Below are positions 31,540-43,459 of a stretch of DNA of 64,000 bases, piece by piece. The stretch is from positions 186,001-250,000 of the forward strand of contig NZ_BMOO01000004.1 in assembly GCF_014647115.1 (NCBI RefSeq), read 5' to 3'. Both the position numbers and the translations under genes were made by a program. Origin of the DNA: Halarchaeum rubridurum (GTDB lineage: Archaea > Halobacteriota > Halobacteria > Halobacteriales > Halobacteriaceae). The first letter of the stretch is position 1, and each line of letters begins with the position of its first letter. The notes under the pieces were generated by a model. That model was not told the DNA's origin. It was given only the letters and a program-made list of their open reading frames with translations, and made no database searches.

Positions 31540-32550
31540 CTACTCGTCGTCGCCGACGTACTCGATTGCGGGCGTCAGGTCCTCGAAGGGGTCCTCGTAC
31601 GCGTCACCGGCGCCGAGGTCGGTGTAAACGTCGCGGTAACGTGCGAGCTTGCGGTAGAGGATGAGGAGGAAGACGCCGTCGTAGACGAGGACGAAGCCGA
31701 TGAAGGTGAGGAGGTTCCAACTCGGGACGAACTGTGGGGCGTAGGTCACCACGGTGTTGTACGTCGCGTGGATCGCCGCGGCGATGAGCAGGCCCTTGAC
31801 GACGATGGGGCCGCGGTTCTCCGAGTTGAACTTGGCGAGCCCGAGGTAGTAGCCGGCGAACGCCGAGTAGATGACGTGGCCCGGTCCCGCGAACGTCCGA
31901 AGCGTCGCGGTCTGGAACGCCTGCCCGAGCGCGGTCTGGAGCGTCGCGCTGTTCGCTGCGGTGAGGAACTGTTGTGTGATGTAGATCGTGTTCTCTATCG
32001 TGGCGAAGCCGAGTCCGGCAGCCGCGCCGTACACCGCGCCGTCGATTACAGCGTCGAACTTCTCGGAGCGATAGGCGTAGAGCCTGACGGCGAGCCACTT
32101 CACCGTCTCCTCGACGGGACCAACGACGACGAAGAAGAAGAGGACCATGGCGATGGGAGCCACGAAGTCCTTGAGGACGGTGTTGAGCACGGAGGCGAAG
32201 CCGGCGAAGAGGAAGCCGAGGACGAACGTCCCGACGAGCATCGGGAGCGGTTCGCGCATCGTGACGTCCATCCGCCAGACGGAGAAGACGAGGATCGCCG
32301 CGGGGACTATCGAGAGCAGGACGTAGACGCCGAGCAGGGGGTTCTGGAAGGCCGCGACGCCGACGATCAGGAACTGGGCGGCGAGGATGACCACGGCGAG
32401 CGCGATGACCGACCACCGACCGCCGACGGTGAGCCACCCGTACACCCGGGCGGCGAGTCGATCGAGCGCGGTGCGCTCCTCCCACGACGCCACGTCGTAG
32501 AGGTCGCGGCCGTCCGCGACGCGCTGTATCGGGTCGCGTTTCTGAGGCAT
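31540..32550 (-). CDS. PrsW-family intramembrane protease (336 aa)
   Basis: A multi-TM (about eight) membrane protease of the CAAX-like/PrsW superfamily. Motif EExxK is in GPVEETVKWLAV. The second motif is GFATIENTIYI, then a His in GPGHVIYSAF and the last motif HATYNT. These bear the metal-binding Glu and His residues. A soluble N-terminal part (about 1-45) precedes the first helix. The best known relative cleaves anti-sigma factors, but the substrate here is unknown. Divergent from 32632 with a short shared promoter gap. Confidence 0.85.
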   Translation of the reverse strand: MPQKRDPIQRVADGRDLYDVASWEERTALDRLAARVYGWLTVGGRWSVIALAVVILAAQFLIVGVAAFQNPLLGVYVLLSIVPAAILVFSVWRMDVTMREPLPMLVGTFVLGFLFAGFASVLNTVLKDFVAPIAMVLFFFVVVGPVEETVKWLAVRLYAYRSEKFDAVIDGAVYGAAAGLGFATIENTIYITQQFLTAANSATLQTALGQAFQTATLRTFAGPGHVIYSAFAGYYLGLAKFNSENRGPIVVKGLLIAAAIHATYNTVVTYAPQFVPSWNLLTFIGFVLVYDGVFLLILYRKLARYRDVYTDLGAGDAYEDPFEDLTPAIEYVGDDE

Positions 32551-32631
32551 GCGCGGCGGTACAGCCGGCTCTCTCTAAGTTCTTCGGGCGAGAGCGACGT
32601 TTTTTCTGCCGGTCGCGCGTAACTCGCGCGT

Positions 32632-33009
32632 ATGCTCTTCGACCAGCCGACCCGGCGCGCGCTCCGCGATGCCGGCGTCTCGACCGACACCCTCCGCGAC
32701 GTCGAGAAGACGGTCGCGCGCGAGGCGCGGGAGACCGCCACGGACGTCTCAGCGTTCTTCGCGGACCACGAGACCGTCTACTCCGACATGGAGCAGACGC
32801 ACTCGAACGAGGCGTACCCCGAACACGACGTCGACTACTGCGACCTCTTCACGCACAGCCAGGACGTCCGCGGGTTCCTTCGCTTCGACACGTGGGGCGT
32901 CTACGTCGAGGGGGCCCGAACCCTCGACGACGGGACGGTCGAACTCGAACTCGGGCCGACGGTCCACGACCGGGTCCGGTTCGCGCCGACGCGGGACGCG
33001 CTCGAATGA
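32632..33009 (+). CDS. Haloarchaeal conserved hypothetical (125 aa)
   Basis: Helical N-terminal half (residues 5-50) and a beta-rich C-terminal half with TWGVYVEGARTLDDGTVELELG. A conserved-looking NEAYPEHDVDYCDLF stretch lies between them. No family function known. Its TGA stop overlaps the ATG of the FAU-1 gene (ATGA), so the two are coupled and may share an RNA-related role. Confidence 0.55.
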   Translation: MLFDQPTRRALRDAGVSTDTLRDVEKTVAREARETATDVSAFFADHETVYSDMEQTHSNEAYPEHDVDYCDLFTHSQDVRGFLRFDTWGVYVEGARTLDDGTVELELGPTVHDRVRFAPTRDALE

Positions 33010-34424
33010 CTCGCGTTCGCGTCCGCGGGATTTACGCGACCGCGCTCACGGCCGTGTATCTCGACGACGGGCACACCGTCGTGCAGGCCTCCGAGCCGAT
33101 CCGGGAGCGCTTCGACGCGTCGTTCCCGGACGACCCACCCGAGGCCACCGTCGAGACCACCGCGGACCGACAGGGCGTCGGGCTCTCCGGCGCGCCGTCG
33201 GCGGTCGCGTCGCTACGCGAGCGCTGTACCGGTATCGAGGACGACGCGCTCGACTGGGACGAGGCCGTACCGGCCGGCGCGGTGTTCGACGCGCGCGTCG
33301 CGGAGACGACCGGCGGCGGCGCCGTCCTCGACCTCGGCGAGGGGCGGGAGGCGTACCTCCCGTTCGACGCCGCGGACGGCTACGTCGAGACGGGCGACGC
33401 GCTCCGGGTCCAGATTCGGGACCCCGCGCCGCCGTGGCTCGACGGCCGCGCGACGGCCGCGACGGCGCTCCGGACGCCCGGCGTGGGCGCGCTCGCCGCG
33501 CTGGAGGAGGGCGACGCGCTCGTCGCGGCGACGCCCGACGGCACGGCCGAGCACGAGCTCGTCCAGACGACGGAGATGCTGAACGTCGACGTCCCCGACG
33601 CGTGGGCGGTCCGCTGGGGTCGCGCCGCCGACGGGGCGTCGTTCGCGGCGCTCCGCGAGGCGCTCGAAACCGCCGTCGAGCGCGTCGACGAGCTGGAGCA
33701 GGCGCTCGACGAGGCGGGCGAGGTCGACGCGCCACGCGCCGTTTACCGGCCGCTTGAGACGGCGTGGGTCTGGTTCGGCCGCGGCGCGCGGTTCGCGCTC
33801 GACGACCGACGGTCCGGGGCGACGGCGACGATGCCCGGCCACCACCGGACGAAGGCCGCGACGCCGGCCGCGAGCCGCGCCGTCGACTTCGCGGAGGCTG
33901 TCGGCGTCGAAGCGGAGGAGTTCCCCTTCGACGCGGTGTCGGCGGCGTTCGGGCCGCGCGAGGGTGACACGCTCGCCATCGAGCACGGGAAGCCGAGCGG
34001 CCGGCTCATCACGCTCGGGAGCGGGACGGTGACGAACTGCGAGCCGTCGACGGGGAAGGTGACGCTCGAACGCGAGATGCATCCCGGCGGCACCTACGAC
34101 GCGCTCGGGACCGAACGCGAGGCCGGCGACGTCGCGACCACGCGCTTCCAGGAGGGCCGCGAGTGGTACATGACGCGCTACGAGACGTCGGACGGCACGA
34201 GCAAAGGCACCTACGTGAACGTCTCGACGCCCGTGGAGCTGTTTCCGGACGCGGTCCGGTACGTCGACCTACAGGTGGACGTCGTGAAGTACCCGGACGG
34301 GACGGTCGAGGTCGTCGACGAGGACGAACTGGAGGCGGACGTCGAGGCGGACGACGTCCCGCGCTCGCTCGCGGACCGGGCGCTCGACGTCGCGGACCGA
34401 CTGGCGAACGGGCTGCGGGAGTGA
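33006..34424 (+). CDS. FAU-1/RNase E-G-like AU-rich RNA-binding protein (472 aa)
   Basis: Similar to Pyrococcus FAU-1, an RNA-binding ribonuclease related to the RNase E/G family. Residues about 90-150 form an S1-like OB domain (GAVFDARVAETTGGGAVLDLGEGREAYLPF). The C-terminal part contains GHHRTKAATPAASRAVDFAE and a late beta domain with TTRFQEGREWYMTRYETSDG. FAU-1 is implicated in rRNA processing and in AU-rich RNA binding. Start overlaps the preceding gene. Confidence 0.75.
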   Translation: MTRVRVRGIYATALTAVYLDDGHTVVQASEPIRERFDASFPDDPPEATVETTADRQGVGLSGAPSAVASLRERCTGIEDDALDWDEAVPAGAVFDARVAETTGGGAVLDLGEGREAYLPFDAADGYVETGDALRVQIRDPAPPWLDGRATAATALRTPGVGALAALEEGDALVAATPDGTAEHELVQTTEMLNVDVPDAWAVRWGRAADGASFAALREALETAVERVDELEQALDEAGEVDAPRAVYRPLETAWVWFGRGARFALDDRRSGATATMPGHHRTKAATPAASRAVDFAEAVGVEAEEFPFDAVSAAFGPREGDTLAIEHGKPSGRLITLGSGTVTNCEPSTGKVTLEREMHPGGTYDALGTEREAGDVATTRFQEGREWYMTRYETSDGTSKGTYVNVSTPVELFPDAVRYVDLQVDVVKYPDGTVEVVDEDELEADVEADDVPRSLADRALDVADRLANGLRE

Positions 34425-34605
34425 CGAGCGGACTACGAGGAGGGCGAACAGACGACGGGAGGTGTGTCCCGCGGGCGGCCCATCGCCGGTTTCGCGCCGG
34501 CCGCGCCGCGGCGGCTCGTCAAGGGGGCATAGCCGCGGCTGGGGTCGTCTTCGGATTTGAAGGTTCGCGGACGGACGCACCGACCGCGGGGACGAGCGGT
34601 ATCCG

Positions 34606-34986
34606 CTAGAAGTGCATCCCGTCGGAGTTCGGGCTGCCCTCGCCGCGGCCGCCGCGCCCGCCCTCGTTCCGGTCGATGCCCATGTAGCTCTCGGCCTGCC
34701 CGGTAGTCCAGTCGGAACCGGAGTCGTCGGAGAACCGAACGGTGACGTCGGTGACGGACTCGAAATCGGCGGCGAGGTCGGTCTTGATCCGGTGGGCGGT
34801 CCGGGGGCTGATACCGCAGCCGGCGCACGCGCCACCGAGTTCGATGACGACTTCGCCGGACTCCCGATCCGCCTTCCGAACGGCGGAGTCGCCGCCGTGC
34901 ATCTGTATTATCGGCATCTGGGACGTGAGCCACCGCTCGACGCGCCCGTGGAAGTCCTCGCCGTCCGTTTCGCTGGCCTCGCTCAT
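34606..34986 (-). CDS. NifU C-terminal-domain Fe-S scaffold protein (126 aa)
   Basis: A NifU/Nfu C-terminal fold with the Fe-S cluster motif [10 protein letters not shown] (CxxC) near residue 52 and RTAHRIK after it. The C-terminal tail is Gly/Arg-rich and disordered. Assembles or carries Fe-S clusters for transfer to apoproteins. Start at MSEASETDG (34986); the longer frame is repeat-derived. Flanked on both sides by the dispersed-motif region. Confidence 0.8.
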   Translation of the reverse strand: MSEASETDGEDFHGRVERWLTSQMPIIQMHGGDSAVRKADRESGEVVIELGGACAGCGISPRTAHRIKTDLAADFESVTDVTVRFSDDSGSDWTTGQAESYMGIDRNEGGRGGRGEGSPNSDGMHF

Positions 34987-35164
34987 AGTACGAGATGGGT
35001 CCGCACGCGTGAAAGGGTTCGGGTTCCGGTGTTCGCCCGGGGTCCGGTGTGCGCCCGGGGTCCGGGGGCGTTCGCGCTCGGGGTGCGCGCGCCGGCCGGA
35101 GGCGTGGGCTGCGGCGGACCTACCCACACCTCGCGTCGTCTGTTCTCGGCGCGAGAGCGGCGTA

Positions 35165-35239
35165 GGTGAGGCAGGGGTGAGGCGAGGGTGGGGCGAGGGT
35201 GAGGCGAGGGTGAGGTGAGGGTGAGGCAGGGGTGAGCGG
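35165..35239 (+). repeat. 11-bp tandem repeat, six units plus partial
   Basis: Units start at 35165, 35176, 35187, 35198, 35209, 35220 and 35231 (partial). The unit is GGTGAGGCGAG with single substitutions. It is purine-rich on one strand. It lies in the 348-base gene-free stretch 34987-35334 between the NifU-like gene and the Orc1 relic, which otherwise holds one inverted dispersed motif and further GC-rich sequence. Confidence 0.85.
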
Positions 35240-35334
35240 CGTGGGCGAGACGCGAGAAAGGAGGACGAGGCGCAAGAAAGGCGCGAGGGAAGGGAATGAG
35301 GCGTGGACGACGGGCCCGAGGGGTCGCCCTCGAC

Positions 35335-35697
35335 TCAGTGAGACGTCGACGGCGGGAGGTCGAGGTCCGCGTCGGACGTGAGGATGTCGACGACGGGGTC
35401 GGCGGCGACGGTCGCCCGGTACTCGTTGTACCGGCCGCCCTGTCGGCCCTCGTTGGCCTGCGTCTTCGAGGCGAAGCCGAGCATGGCGAGTTCGTCGAGC
35501 TGATCGCGGAAGCGGTCGAGCGAGAGCGAATCCGATCCGTTGTGGGAGACGACACGCTCGTACGTCCGATAGACGTCCTTCGTTCGGACCGCGGCTTCGG
35601 TGCGCTCGGTGAGGCGAACGAGCGCGAGGAGGCTGTACTGGGCGTGGACGGTCTGGTCGCGGATGCGGTCCTCGATCCGGCCGCGTTCGAGTTCGTC
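35335..35697 (-). pseudogene. Orc1/Cdc6 C-terminal winged-helix remnant
   Basis: The last ~120 residues of this frame match the C-terminal winged helix of haloarchaeal Orc1/Cdc6: RGRIEDRIRDQTVHAQ, then LLALVRLTERTEAAVRTKDVYRTYERV, SLSLDRFRDQLDELAMLGF and GGRYNEYRA. The AAA+ part (about 270 residues) is absent; upstream of LDELERG the frame is repeat-derived sequence and a fragment of unrelated frame to 35859. The amputation point coincides with a dispersed-motif copy. It cannot be a working initiator. A separate small DNA-binding gene is conceivable but unlikely. Confidence 0.8.
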
Positions 35698-35910
35698 CAG
35701 ACGACGCGAGGTGTGTCTCGCGTTGCACACCGGCTCGCGTGCTCCGCCTCGGCACCCGCACCGTCGGGACCGGAGAACAGACGACGTGAGGTGTGGGGGT
35801 GTTGACGACGCGGGTAACGCGGCGCGCCCCGACCGGCCCGTCCGTCCCGCATCCACCACTCTCCCGCACCGGAACAGACGACGCGAGGTGTGTGGGGGAA
35901 GCGAGCCGTC

Positions 35911-36882
35911 CTAGTGGGCCTGCGAGCGGTCGCCGGTACCGCCGGTAATCGCGGAGGCAATCGCGCCGTCGAGGACGACGTCGTCGCCGAGGTTCGTGAG
36001 GCGGAGGTCCGGGACGTTGTTGAACACCGTCTCGTCGAGGCGCTCGCGGACGGGGTCGAGGACGAGGTCGGGGTTGTTGAGCGCGACGGCGCCGCCGACG
36101 TAGACGACGAGGGGCGCGTACGCCTGCGCGAGGTTCGTGATACCGAGCGTGTTCCAGTCGGCGATTCGGCCGACGACGTGAGAAGCGAACTCGTCGGTCG
36201 CGGCGTGCTCGAAGACGTCCTTCGCGGAGAACGAGTCGGAATCGACCGGCATCGCGGTGTCGGCGTCGCGTTCGTCGGCGAGTTGTTTCGCGTAGCGCGG
36301 GATGTTGTTCCCGGAGCAGTAGGCCTCCCAGTGGCCGTCACGTCCGCAGCCGCAGGTGCGGCGTCCGTCGGGGTCGACGGCCATGTGACCGACCTCGCCG
36401 GCGTTGCCGTCCCAGCCGGTGAGGACGTTGCCGTCGACGGCGACGCCCGCGCCGATTCCAGAGGAAATCGTGAGGTAGACCATGTCGTCGGGGTTGCGGT
36501 CGCTGTGGAAGCGCTCGCCGATGACGCCGGCGATGGTGTCGTTGTGGAGGTAGACGCGCTCGGAGCTGACGAGCTCGCGGACGGGACCGACGAGCGGGAT
36601 GCGGCCGATTCCCTCGGGGAGGTTCGCCGGGTTGTCGATTGCGCCGTCGGCGAGGTCGAGCGGCCCGATGCTCCCGATTCCGGCCGCGGCCACCTCTGTC
36701 GGGTCGACGCCGGCGTTCGCGCACGCGGTCCGGACCGCGGCGAGGACGGCCTCGGTGACGGCGATGCCGGACGGGCCGCGCGGGGTCCCGCGGCGGTCGG
36801 TGCCGAGCACGACTGCCTCCTCGTCCGCGACCGCGGCGCGGAGGTTCGTCGCGCCGAGATCGACGCCCACGTAGTACGCCAT
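35911..36882 (-). CDS. glk: ROK-family glucokinase (323 aa)
   Basis: Phosphorylates glucose with ATP. N-terminal ATP motif VGVDLGATNLRAAV; substrate region HNDTIAGVIGERFH with the catalytic Asp; ROK signature VYLTISSGIGAGVAVDG and GNAGEVGHM. The zinc motif is TCGCGRDGHWEAYCSG, where the usual third Cys (GCLE) is His. Length is typical. Other ROK sugars (mannose, N-acetylmannosamine) remain possible. Starts leftward from a 137-base spacer shared with the UspA gene downstream. Confidence 0.88.
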   Translation of the reverse strand: MAYYVGVDLGATNLRAAVADEEAVVLGTDRRGTPRGPSGIAVTEAVLAAVRTACANAGVDPTEVAAAGIGSIGPLDLADGAIDNPANLPEGIGRIPLVGPVRELVSSERVYLHNDTIAGVIGERFHSDRNPDDMVYLTISSGIGAGVAVDGNVLTGWDGNAGEVGHMAVDPDGRRTCGCGRDGHWEAYCSGNNIPRYAKQLADERDADTAMPVDSDSFSAKDVFEHAATDEFASHVVGRIADWNTLGITNLAQAYAPLVVYVGGAVALNNPDLVLDPVRERLDETVFNNVPDLRLTNLGDDVVLDGAIASAITGGTGDRSQAH

Positions 36883-37019
36883 CTGCCCGGTAGTGGCCGC
36901 CCCGGCGACTTAACTGCACAGATTTCACTACGGAGCGACGAACGATTTCGACGCGTCGCGCGAAAGGCGGGAGTATCGGGCCGGCGAGCGCGCTCGCCGT
37001 TCGGGGCGGATTCGCGTCG

Positions 37020-37469
37020 TTACTCGCCGCGGACGAACGTCACGGGGCAGGGCGCGGAGAGCATGACCTCCTGCGCCGTCGACCCGAAGACGGCCTTCCC
37101 GGTCGGCGAGCGCTTCCGACCGCCGACGATGACGAGGTCCGCGTCCTCGCTCTCGGCAAGGTCGACGATGCGCTGGCCGTGGTTCCCGATTTCGCCGCGG
37201 ACGGTGTAGTCTATCTCCGCCTCGTCGAGGGCGGACGAGAGCTGGCGGATCGTCGCGTGACGCCGCGAGACCTCGTCGGCGGAGACATCGCCGCCGGCCT
37301 CGACGCCGAGGTTGTCGAGCGTCGACTCGTACTCCTCCTCGGTGAAGACGTGCGCCAGCACGACCTCGGCGTCGGTCGGGACGGCGATGTCAGTGAGCGT
37401 TTCGGCGAGGGCCTCGACCCGGTCGGCGTCACCGGGTCCGACCGCGAGCAGAATCTTCTCGATGGCCAT
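37020..37469 (-). CDS. Universal stress protein UspA family (149 aa)
   Basis: Alpha/beta Usp fold beginning KILLAVGPGDADRVEAL. The ATP-binding loop is VGGRKRSPTGKAVFGSTAQEVM, which fits GxxG-x9-G-S/T, so this is likely an ATP-binding type. The ATG at 37469 gives MAIEKI; a GTG at 37478 would add three residues. Its role is inferred from family only. It is divergent to the SDR gene. Confidence 0.85.
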   Translation of the reverse strand: MAIEKILLAVGPGDADRVEALAETLTDIAVPTDAEVVLAHVFTEEEYESTLDNLGVEAGGDVSADEVSRRHATIRQLSSALDEAEIDYTVRGEIGNHGQRIVDLAESEDADLVIVGGRKRSPTGKAVFGSTAQEVMLSAPCPVTFVRGE

Positions 37470-37529
37470 GTCCGGCACAAGTCACGGCGAGCCCTTAAAT
37501 ATATACTCGCGGGAGGCGACCCACGGCGT

Positions 37530-38270
37530 ATGTCGGCACTCGATCTGAGCGGGCGGACCGCGCTCGTCACGGGGAGCGCGGCGGGCGTCGGTCGCGGAAT
37601 CGCGCTCTCGCTCGCCGAGGCGGGCGCGGCCGTCGCCGTCCACTACCACAGCAGCGAGGCGGAGGCGACGGCGACCGCGGCGGAAGCGACGGAGCGCGGC
37701 GCGCCCGAGGCGACGACCGTGCAGGCGGACGTCACCGACCCCGACGACGTCGACGCGGCCTTCGACGCCGTCGAGGCCGACCTCGGGACGGTCGACGTCC
37801 TCGTGAACAACGTGGGCGACTTCGAGCCGACCCACTGGGCGGAGCAGTCGGTCGCGGACTGGCGGCGCGTTCACGAGACGAACCTCGTCGGGACGATGGC
37901 GTGCGCGCGCCGCGCGCTCTCCGGGATGCGCGCGAACGAGTGGGGCCGCATCGTCAACGTCGGCTACTCGTCGTCAGAGAAGGGGCTCGTCGCCGCGAAG
38001 AACTTCCCCTATTTCGCCGCGAAGGCGGGCGTCCTGATGTTCACGCGGATGCTCGCCGCCGAGACGCAGGACGACGGCGTCACGGTGAACGCCGTCTCGC
38101 CCTACGTCGTCGAGACCTCCGACGAGTTCCCCGACGATGCCCCGCGCGGCCGGTGGGCGACCGTCGATGACCTCGCCAACGTCGTCCGGTTCTTCTGTGC
38201 CGAGGAGAGCGAGTACGTCTCCGGGGAGAACGTCGAAGTGGACGGCGGGTGGCTCCCCGAGGACGTCTGA
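37530..38270 (+). CDS. SDR-family oxidoreductase (246 aa)
   Basis: Classical short-chain dehydrogenase. Cofactor motif TGSAAGVGRGIA (15-26), NNVGD, catalytic Ser in VGYSSSEK and YxxxK as YFAAKAG, then the C-terminal GENVEVDGGW. Similar to FabG-type 3-oxoacyl reductases, but the substrate cannot be told. The Asn in the NNVG loop (usually NNAG) is a small change. Confidence 0.85.
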   Translation: MSALDLSGRTALVTGSAAGVGRGIALSLAEAGAAVAVHYHSSEAEATATAAEATERGAPEATTVQADVTDPDDVDAAFDAVEADLGTVDVLVNNVGDFEPTHWAEQSVADWRRVHETNLVGTMACARRALSGMRANEWGRIVNVGYSSSEKGLVAAKNFPYFAAKAGVLMFTRMLAAETQDDGVTVNAVSPYVVETSDEFPDDAPRGRWATVDDLANVVRFFCAEESEYVSGENVEVDGGWLPEDV

Positions 38271-38477
38271 GTGGCTCCTTCGCGGACCGAGCGGACGGGG
38301 AAGGGCGCACGGGCACGGCGGGGGAGTACATCGGACCCCCGGCCGGCACGAGAGAGGCTGAGTCGGGCGTTCCTCGGAGGGAGTGATTCGGTTAAGTGCG
38401 TTCGGCGCTAGGGTCCTCGCAACGAATGACGGCGAGTCACCACGCGGAACGCGGCGACGAGACGGCGGGTGAGCGCG

Positions 38478-41431
<2,954 letters not shown>

Positions 41432-41432
<1 letters not shown>

Positions 41433-41621
41433 CGTCGTTCCGCAGGAACGACGAGAACGCGAGCGGGGAGGAACGACCCGCGAGCGGCGTCGCGCGGTCG
41501 AACACGCGAACGGGGAGCGCGGCGACCCGTGAGCAGACGTCGTTCCGCAGGAACGACGAGAACGCGAACGGGGAGGAACGACCCGCGAGCGGCGTCGCGC
41601 GGTCGAACACGCGAGCGGGGG
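41432..41621 (+). repeat. Direct duplication, two ~85-bp copies 105 bases apart
   Basis: Copy one is 41432-41516 and copy two 41537-41621, offset exactly 105. They differ at about two positions (GAGCGGGG/GAACGGGG swaps). Each begins with the hairpin GTCGTTCC-GCA-GGAACGAC (8-bp arms). The 21-base linker holds GCGCGGCGACCCGTGAGCAG. The block starts at the uvrA stop and ends 60 bases before the HNH gene; no other feature is seen in 41433-41683. Confidence 0.9.
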
Positions 41622-41683
41622 CGCGACGCCGAACGGTGCGGCCGGTCGAAACGTTTTGATCCGGGGGTCGCGTACCCCGCGGC

Positions 41684-42370
41684 ATGTCACGGTGGCGGCG
41701 CGTCGTCCGGCGCGAGCTCGCGCGGTACCGAGCGCAGGCGGAAACGGACGTGCTGACGCTCGATGCCTTCCTCGACACGTCGCGTGCGGTGTTCGCGCGC
41801 GAGTTCCCCGAGAACGACCACGTCGACGCGAAAGTCCGGCAGGTCCTCCAGCAGCTCCGCGAGCGGGGCGAGGTCGTCTTCGTCGACGAACAGGGGACGT
41901 ATCGCGTCGTCGGGCCGGAGTCGAGCGAGACCGCCGGGGACGCGGACGGTATCGAGGGCGACACGACACCGCGGTACACGGCGGGGGAGTACGTGACGAC
42001 GGCGACCGGCCGGTCGATACCGGCGGCGTTCCGGGACGGCGTTCTGAACCGCTACGACCACCGATGTCCCGTCTCGGGCGTCGACCACGACGCCCTGCTC
42101 GACGTCGCGCACGTCCTCCCGTGGAGCGACTATCCCGACCACAGAACCGACCCGACGAACGTCCTCCCGCTGAGTCGGACGCATCACGCCGCCTTCGACG
42201 CCGGGTTGTTCACCCTCGACGCCGACCGTCGACTCCGCCTCGACCCCGACTTCGAGACGGAGAGCGACATCCTCCGGCGGACGCTCCACGAGCGCGCCGG
42301 CGAGCGCGTGGACGTCGACGTCGAGCCGTCGTATCTCACGCGGCACAACGGGACGCTGGGCTGGTGGTGA
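41684..42370 (+). CDS. HNH endonuclease with N-terminal winged helix (228 aa)
   Basis: Residues about 1-85 have a winged-helix look (VLTLDAFLDTSRAVFAREF, VRQVLQQLRERGEVVFVDEQGTYRVV), similar to the C-terminal domain of DpnI-like and haloarchaeal HNH proteins. Residues about 105-200 hold the HNH nuclease: AFRDGVLNRYDHRCPVSG, then DVAHVLPWSDYPDHRTDPTNVLPLSRTHHAAFD, with the catalytic His in AHVLPW, the Asn in TNVLPL and the terminal His-His. A zinc pair like CxxC is not complete, as in HNH_2 types. May act as a restriction nuclease; no methyltransferase is adjacent. Confidence 0.8.
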   Translation: MSRWRRVVRRELARYRAQAETDVLTLDAFLDTSRAVFAREFPENDHVDAKVRQVLQQLRERGEVVFVDEQGTYRVVGPESSETAGDADGIEGDTTPRYTAGEYVTTATGRSIPAAFRDGVLNRYDHRCPVSGVDHDALLDVAHVLPWSDYPDHRTDPTNVLPLSRTHHAAFDAGLFTLDADRRLRLDPDFETESDILRRTLHERAGERVDVDVEPSYLTRHNGTLGWW

Positions 42371-42510
42371 GCCGACGTCGTATGGCGACGAGCCGCCGCG
42401 GCCGCGCGATGCGCGTGGGTCACGCTCGCCCACTGACACGCGTGTTACCCGCTCGGGCACGCACCGCCGCTGTCCCCACGTTCTTTGTGCAGGCGCGCCA
42501 CTCCACACCT

Positions 42511-43170
42511 ATGTCCGACCAACGGAAGGCCGACTACATCGACGACGTGGACGTCGACGAGGAGTGGGACGCACACCCGAGCGACGCCGAACTCGACGAG
42601 GCCGTCGAGAACCTAGAGGCGAGCGGCTTCGACGTCGAGGTCGTCGCGGACGCCGAGGAGGCCCTCGCCTACGTCACGGACGCGATTCCCGAGGGAGCGT
42701 CGGTGATGAACGGCCACTCGACGACCCTGGAGGAGATCGGCTTCATGGCGCACCTGAGCGAGGGCGACCACGGCTGGGAGAACCGCTACGGCGAGGTCTT
42801 CTCCATCGACGACGACGAGGCCCGCGCGGCGGCGCGCCGCGAGGCGCAGGCGGCCGACTACTTCCTCGGGAGCGCGAACGCCATCGGGCGCGACGGCACG
42901 CTCGTCGCCGCGGACCTCTCCGGGAGCCGGATGGGCGCGTACCCGTTCGCCGCGAAGCACCTGCTCGTCGTCGCCGGCGTCAACAAAATCGTCGCGGACG
43001 AGGAGGCGGCGCGCGAGCGCCTCCACGAGTACGCCTACGCCTTCGAGAACGAGCGCGCACAGGAGGCCTACGGCGTCGAGAGCTACCCCTCGAAGGAGCT
43101 CGTCTACCGACAGGAGGGGACCGAGGGGCGCACGACGGTCGTCCTCGTCGAGGAGACGCTCGGCTACTGA
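42511..43170 (+). CDS. LUD-domain protein, LutC/YkgG-like (219 aa)
   Basis: LUD fold: DAEEALAYVTDAIPEGASVMNGHSTTLEEIGF, DYFLGSANAIGRDGTLVAADLSGSRMGAYPF, then HLLVVAGVNKIVADEEAARERL. LutC-type proteins help oxidise L-lactate with LutA and LutB, but no lutAB is adjacent, so the link is unproven. Stand-alone LUD proteins are known in haloarchaea. ATG 42511; upstream is a 140-base gap of GC-rich sequence without a recognised feature. Confidence 0.8.
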   Translation: MSDQRKADYIDDVDVDEEWDAHPSDAELDEAVENLEASGFDVEVVADAEEALAYVTDAIPEGASVMNGHSTTLEEIGFMAHLSEGDHGWENRYGEVFSIDDDEARAAARREAQAADYFLGSANAIGRDGTLVAADLSGSRMGAYPFAAKHLLVVAGVNKIVADEEAARERLHEYAYAFENERAQEAYGVESYPSKELVYRQEGTEGRTTVVLVEETLGY

Positions 43171-43257
43171 GGAGGCGCGTCTCGACCGGCGAGCGCACTC
43201 GGGCGTCGAACGCGACGGGAGACGGAGAAGAGCGGGTCCGAACGACGCACTTTTCGA

Positions 43258-43368
43258 CTACGTGAGCGGTTCGCCGCAGGCCGGACAGGAGCCCCCATCC
43301 CCCTGCTCGTCGAGGTCGGTTCTCGTCCCGGTCCACCCGCAGACGGCGCACTGCTCGTACCGCGTCAC
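43258..43368 (-). CDS. Zinc-finger microprotein (36 aa)
   Basis: A minus-strand frame from GTG at 43368: YEQCAVCGWTG, a polar linker, then CPACGEPL, giving two CxxC knuckles in 36 residues. A TATA-like TTTTTGAAC lies about 25-35 bases upstream (43392-43402), consistent with a leaderless transcript. Single-zinc-domain microproteins of this size are known in Haloferax. It is divergent from the geranylgeranyl reductase gene. Confidence 0.65.
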   Translation of the reverse strand: MTRYEQCAVCGWTGTRTDLDEQGDGGSCPACGEPLT

Positions 43369-43459
43369 ACGGGGTGGTGGACGGCGGAGGTTCAAAAAGG
43401 CCGTGCCGCGAGGGGGGAGTGACCGGGAAGCCTATACCCGACTGTGCGATAGGGCGGGT

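Larger units (their letters stand above)
34446..35892. repeat. Five dispersed copies of a ~20-bp motif
   Basis: The core CAGACGACGCGAGGTGTG (one or two mismatches allowed) is at 34449-34466, 35698-35715, 35778-35795 and 35875-35892 on the plus strand, and inverted at 35125-35142. Most copies carry GAA before the core and a G- or C-run after. All lie in a 1.5-kb stretch holding only the NifU-like gene and a truncated Orc1 gene; copy 35698 touches the point where the Orc1 similarity ends. They may be initiator-binding boxes of a lost origin or a small repetitive element. Confidence 0.75.

Noticed and set aside
35335-35859. A 174-aa protein for the full minus-strand frame
   Set aside because: Only the C-terminal ~120 residues look like a real protein (Orc1 winged helix); the N-terminal part is made of repeat copies.
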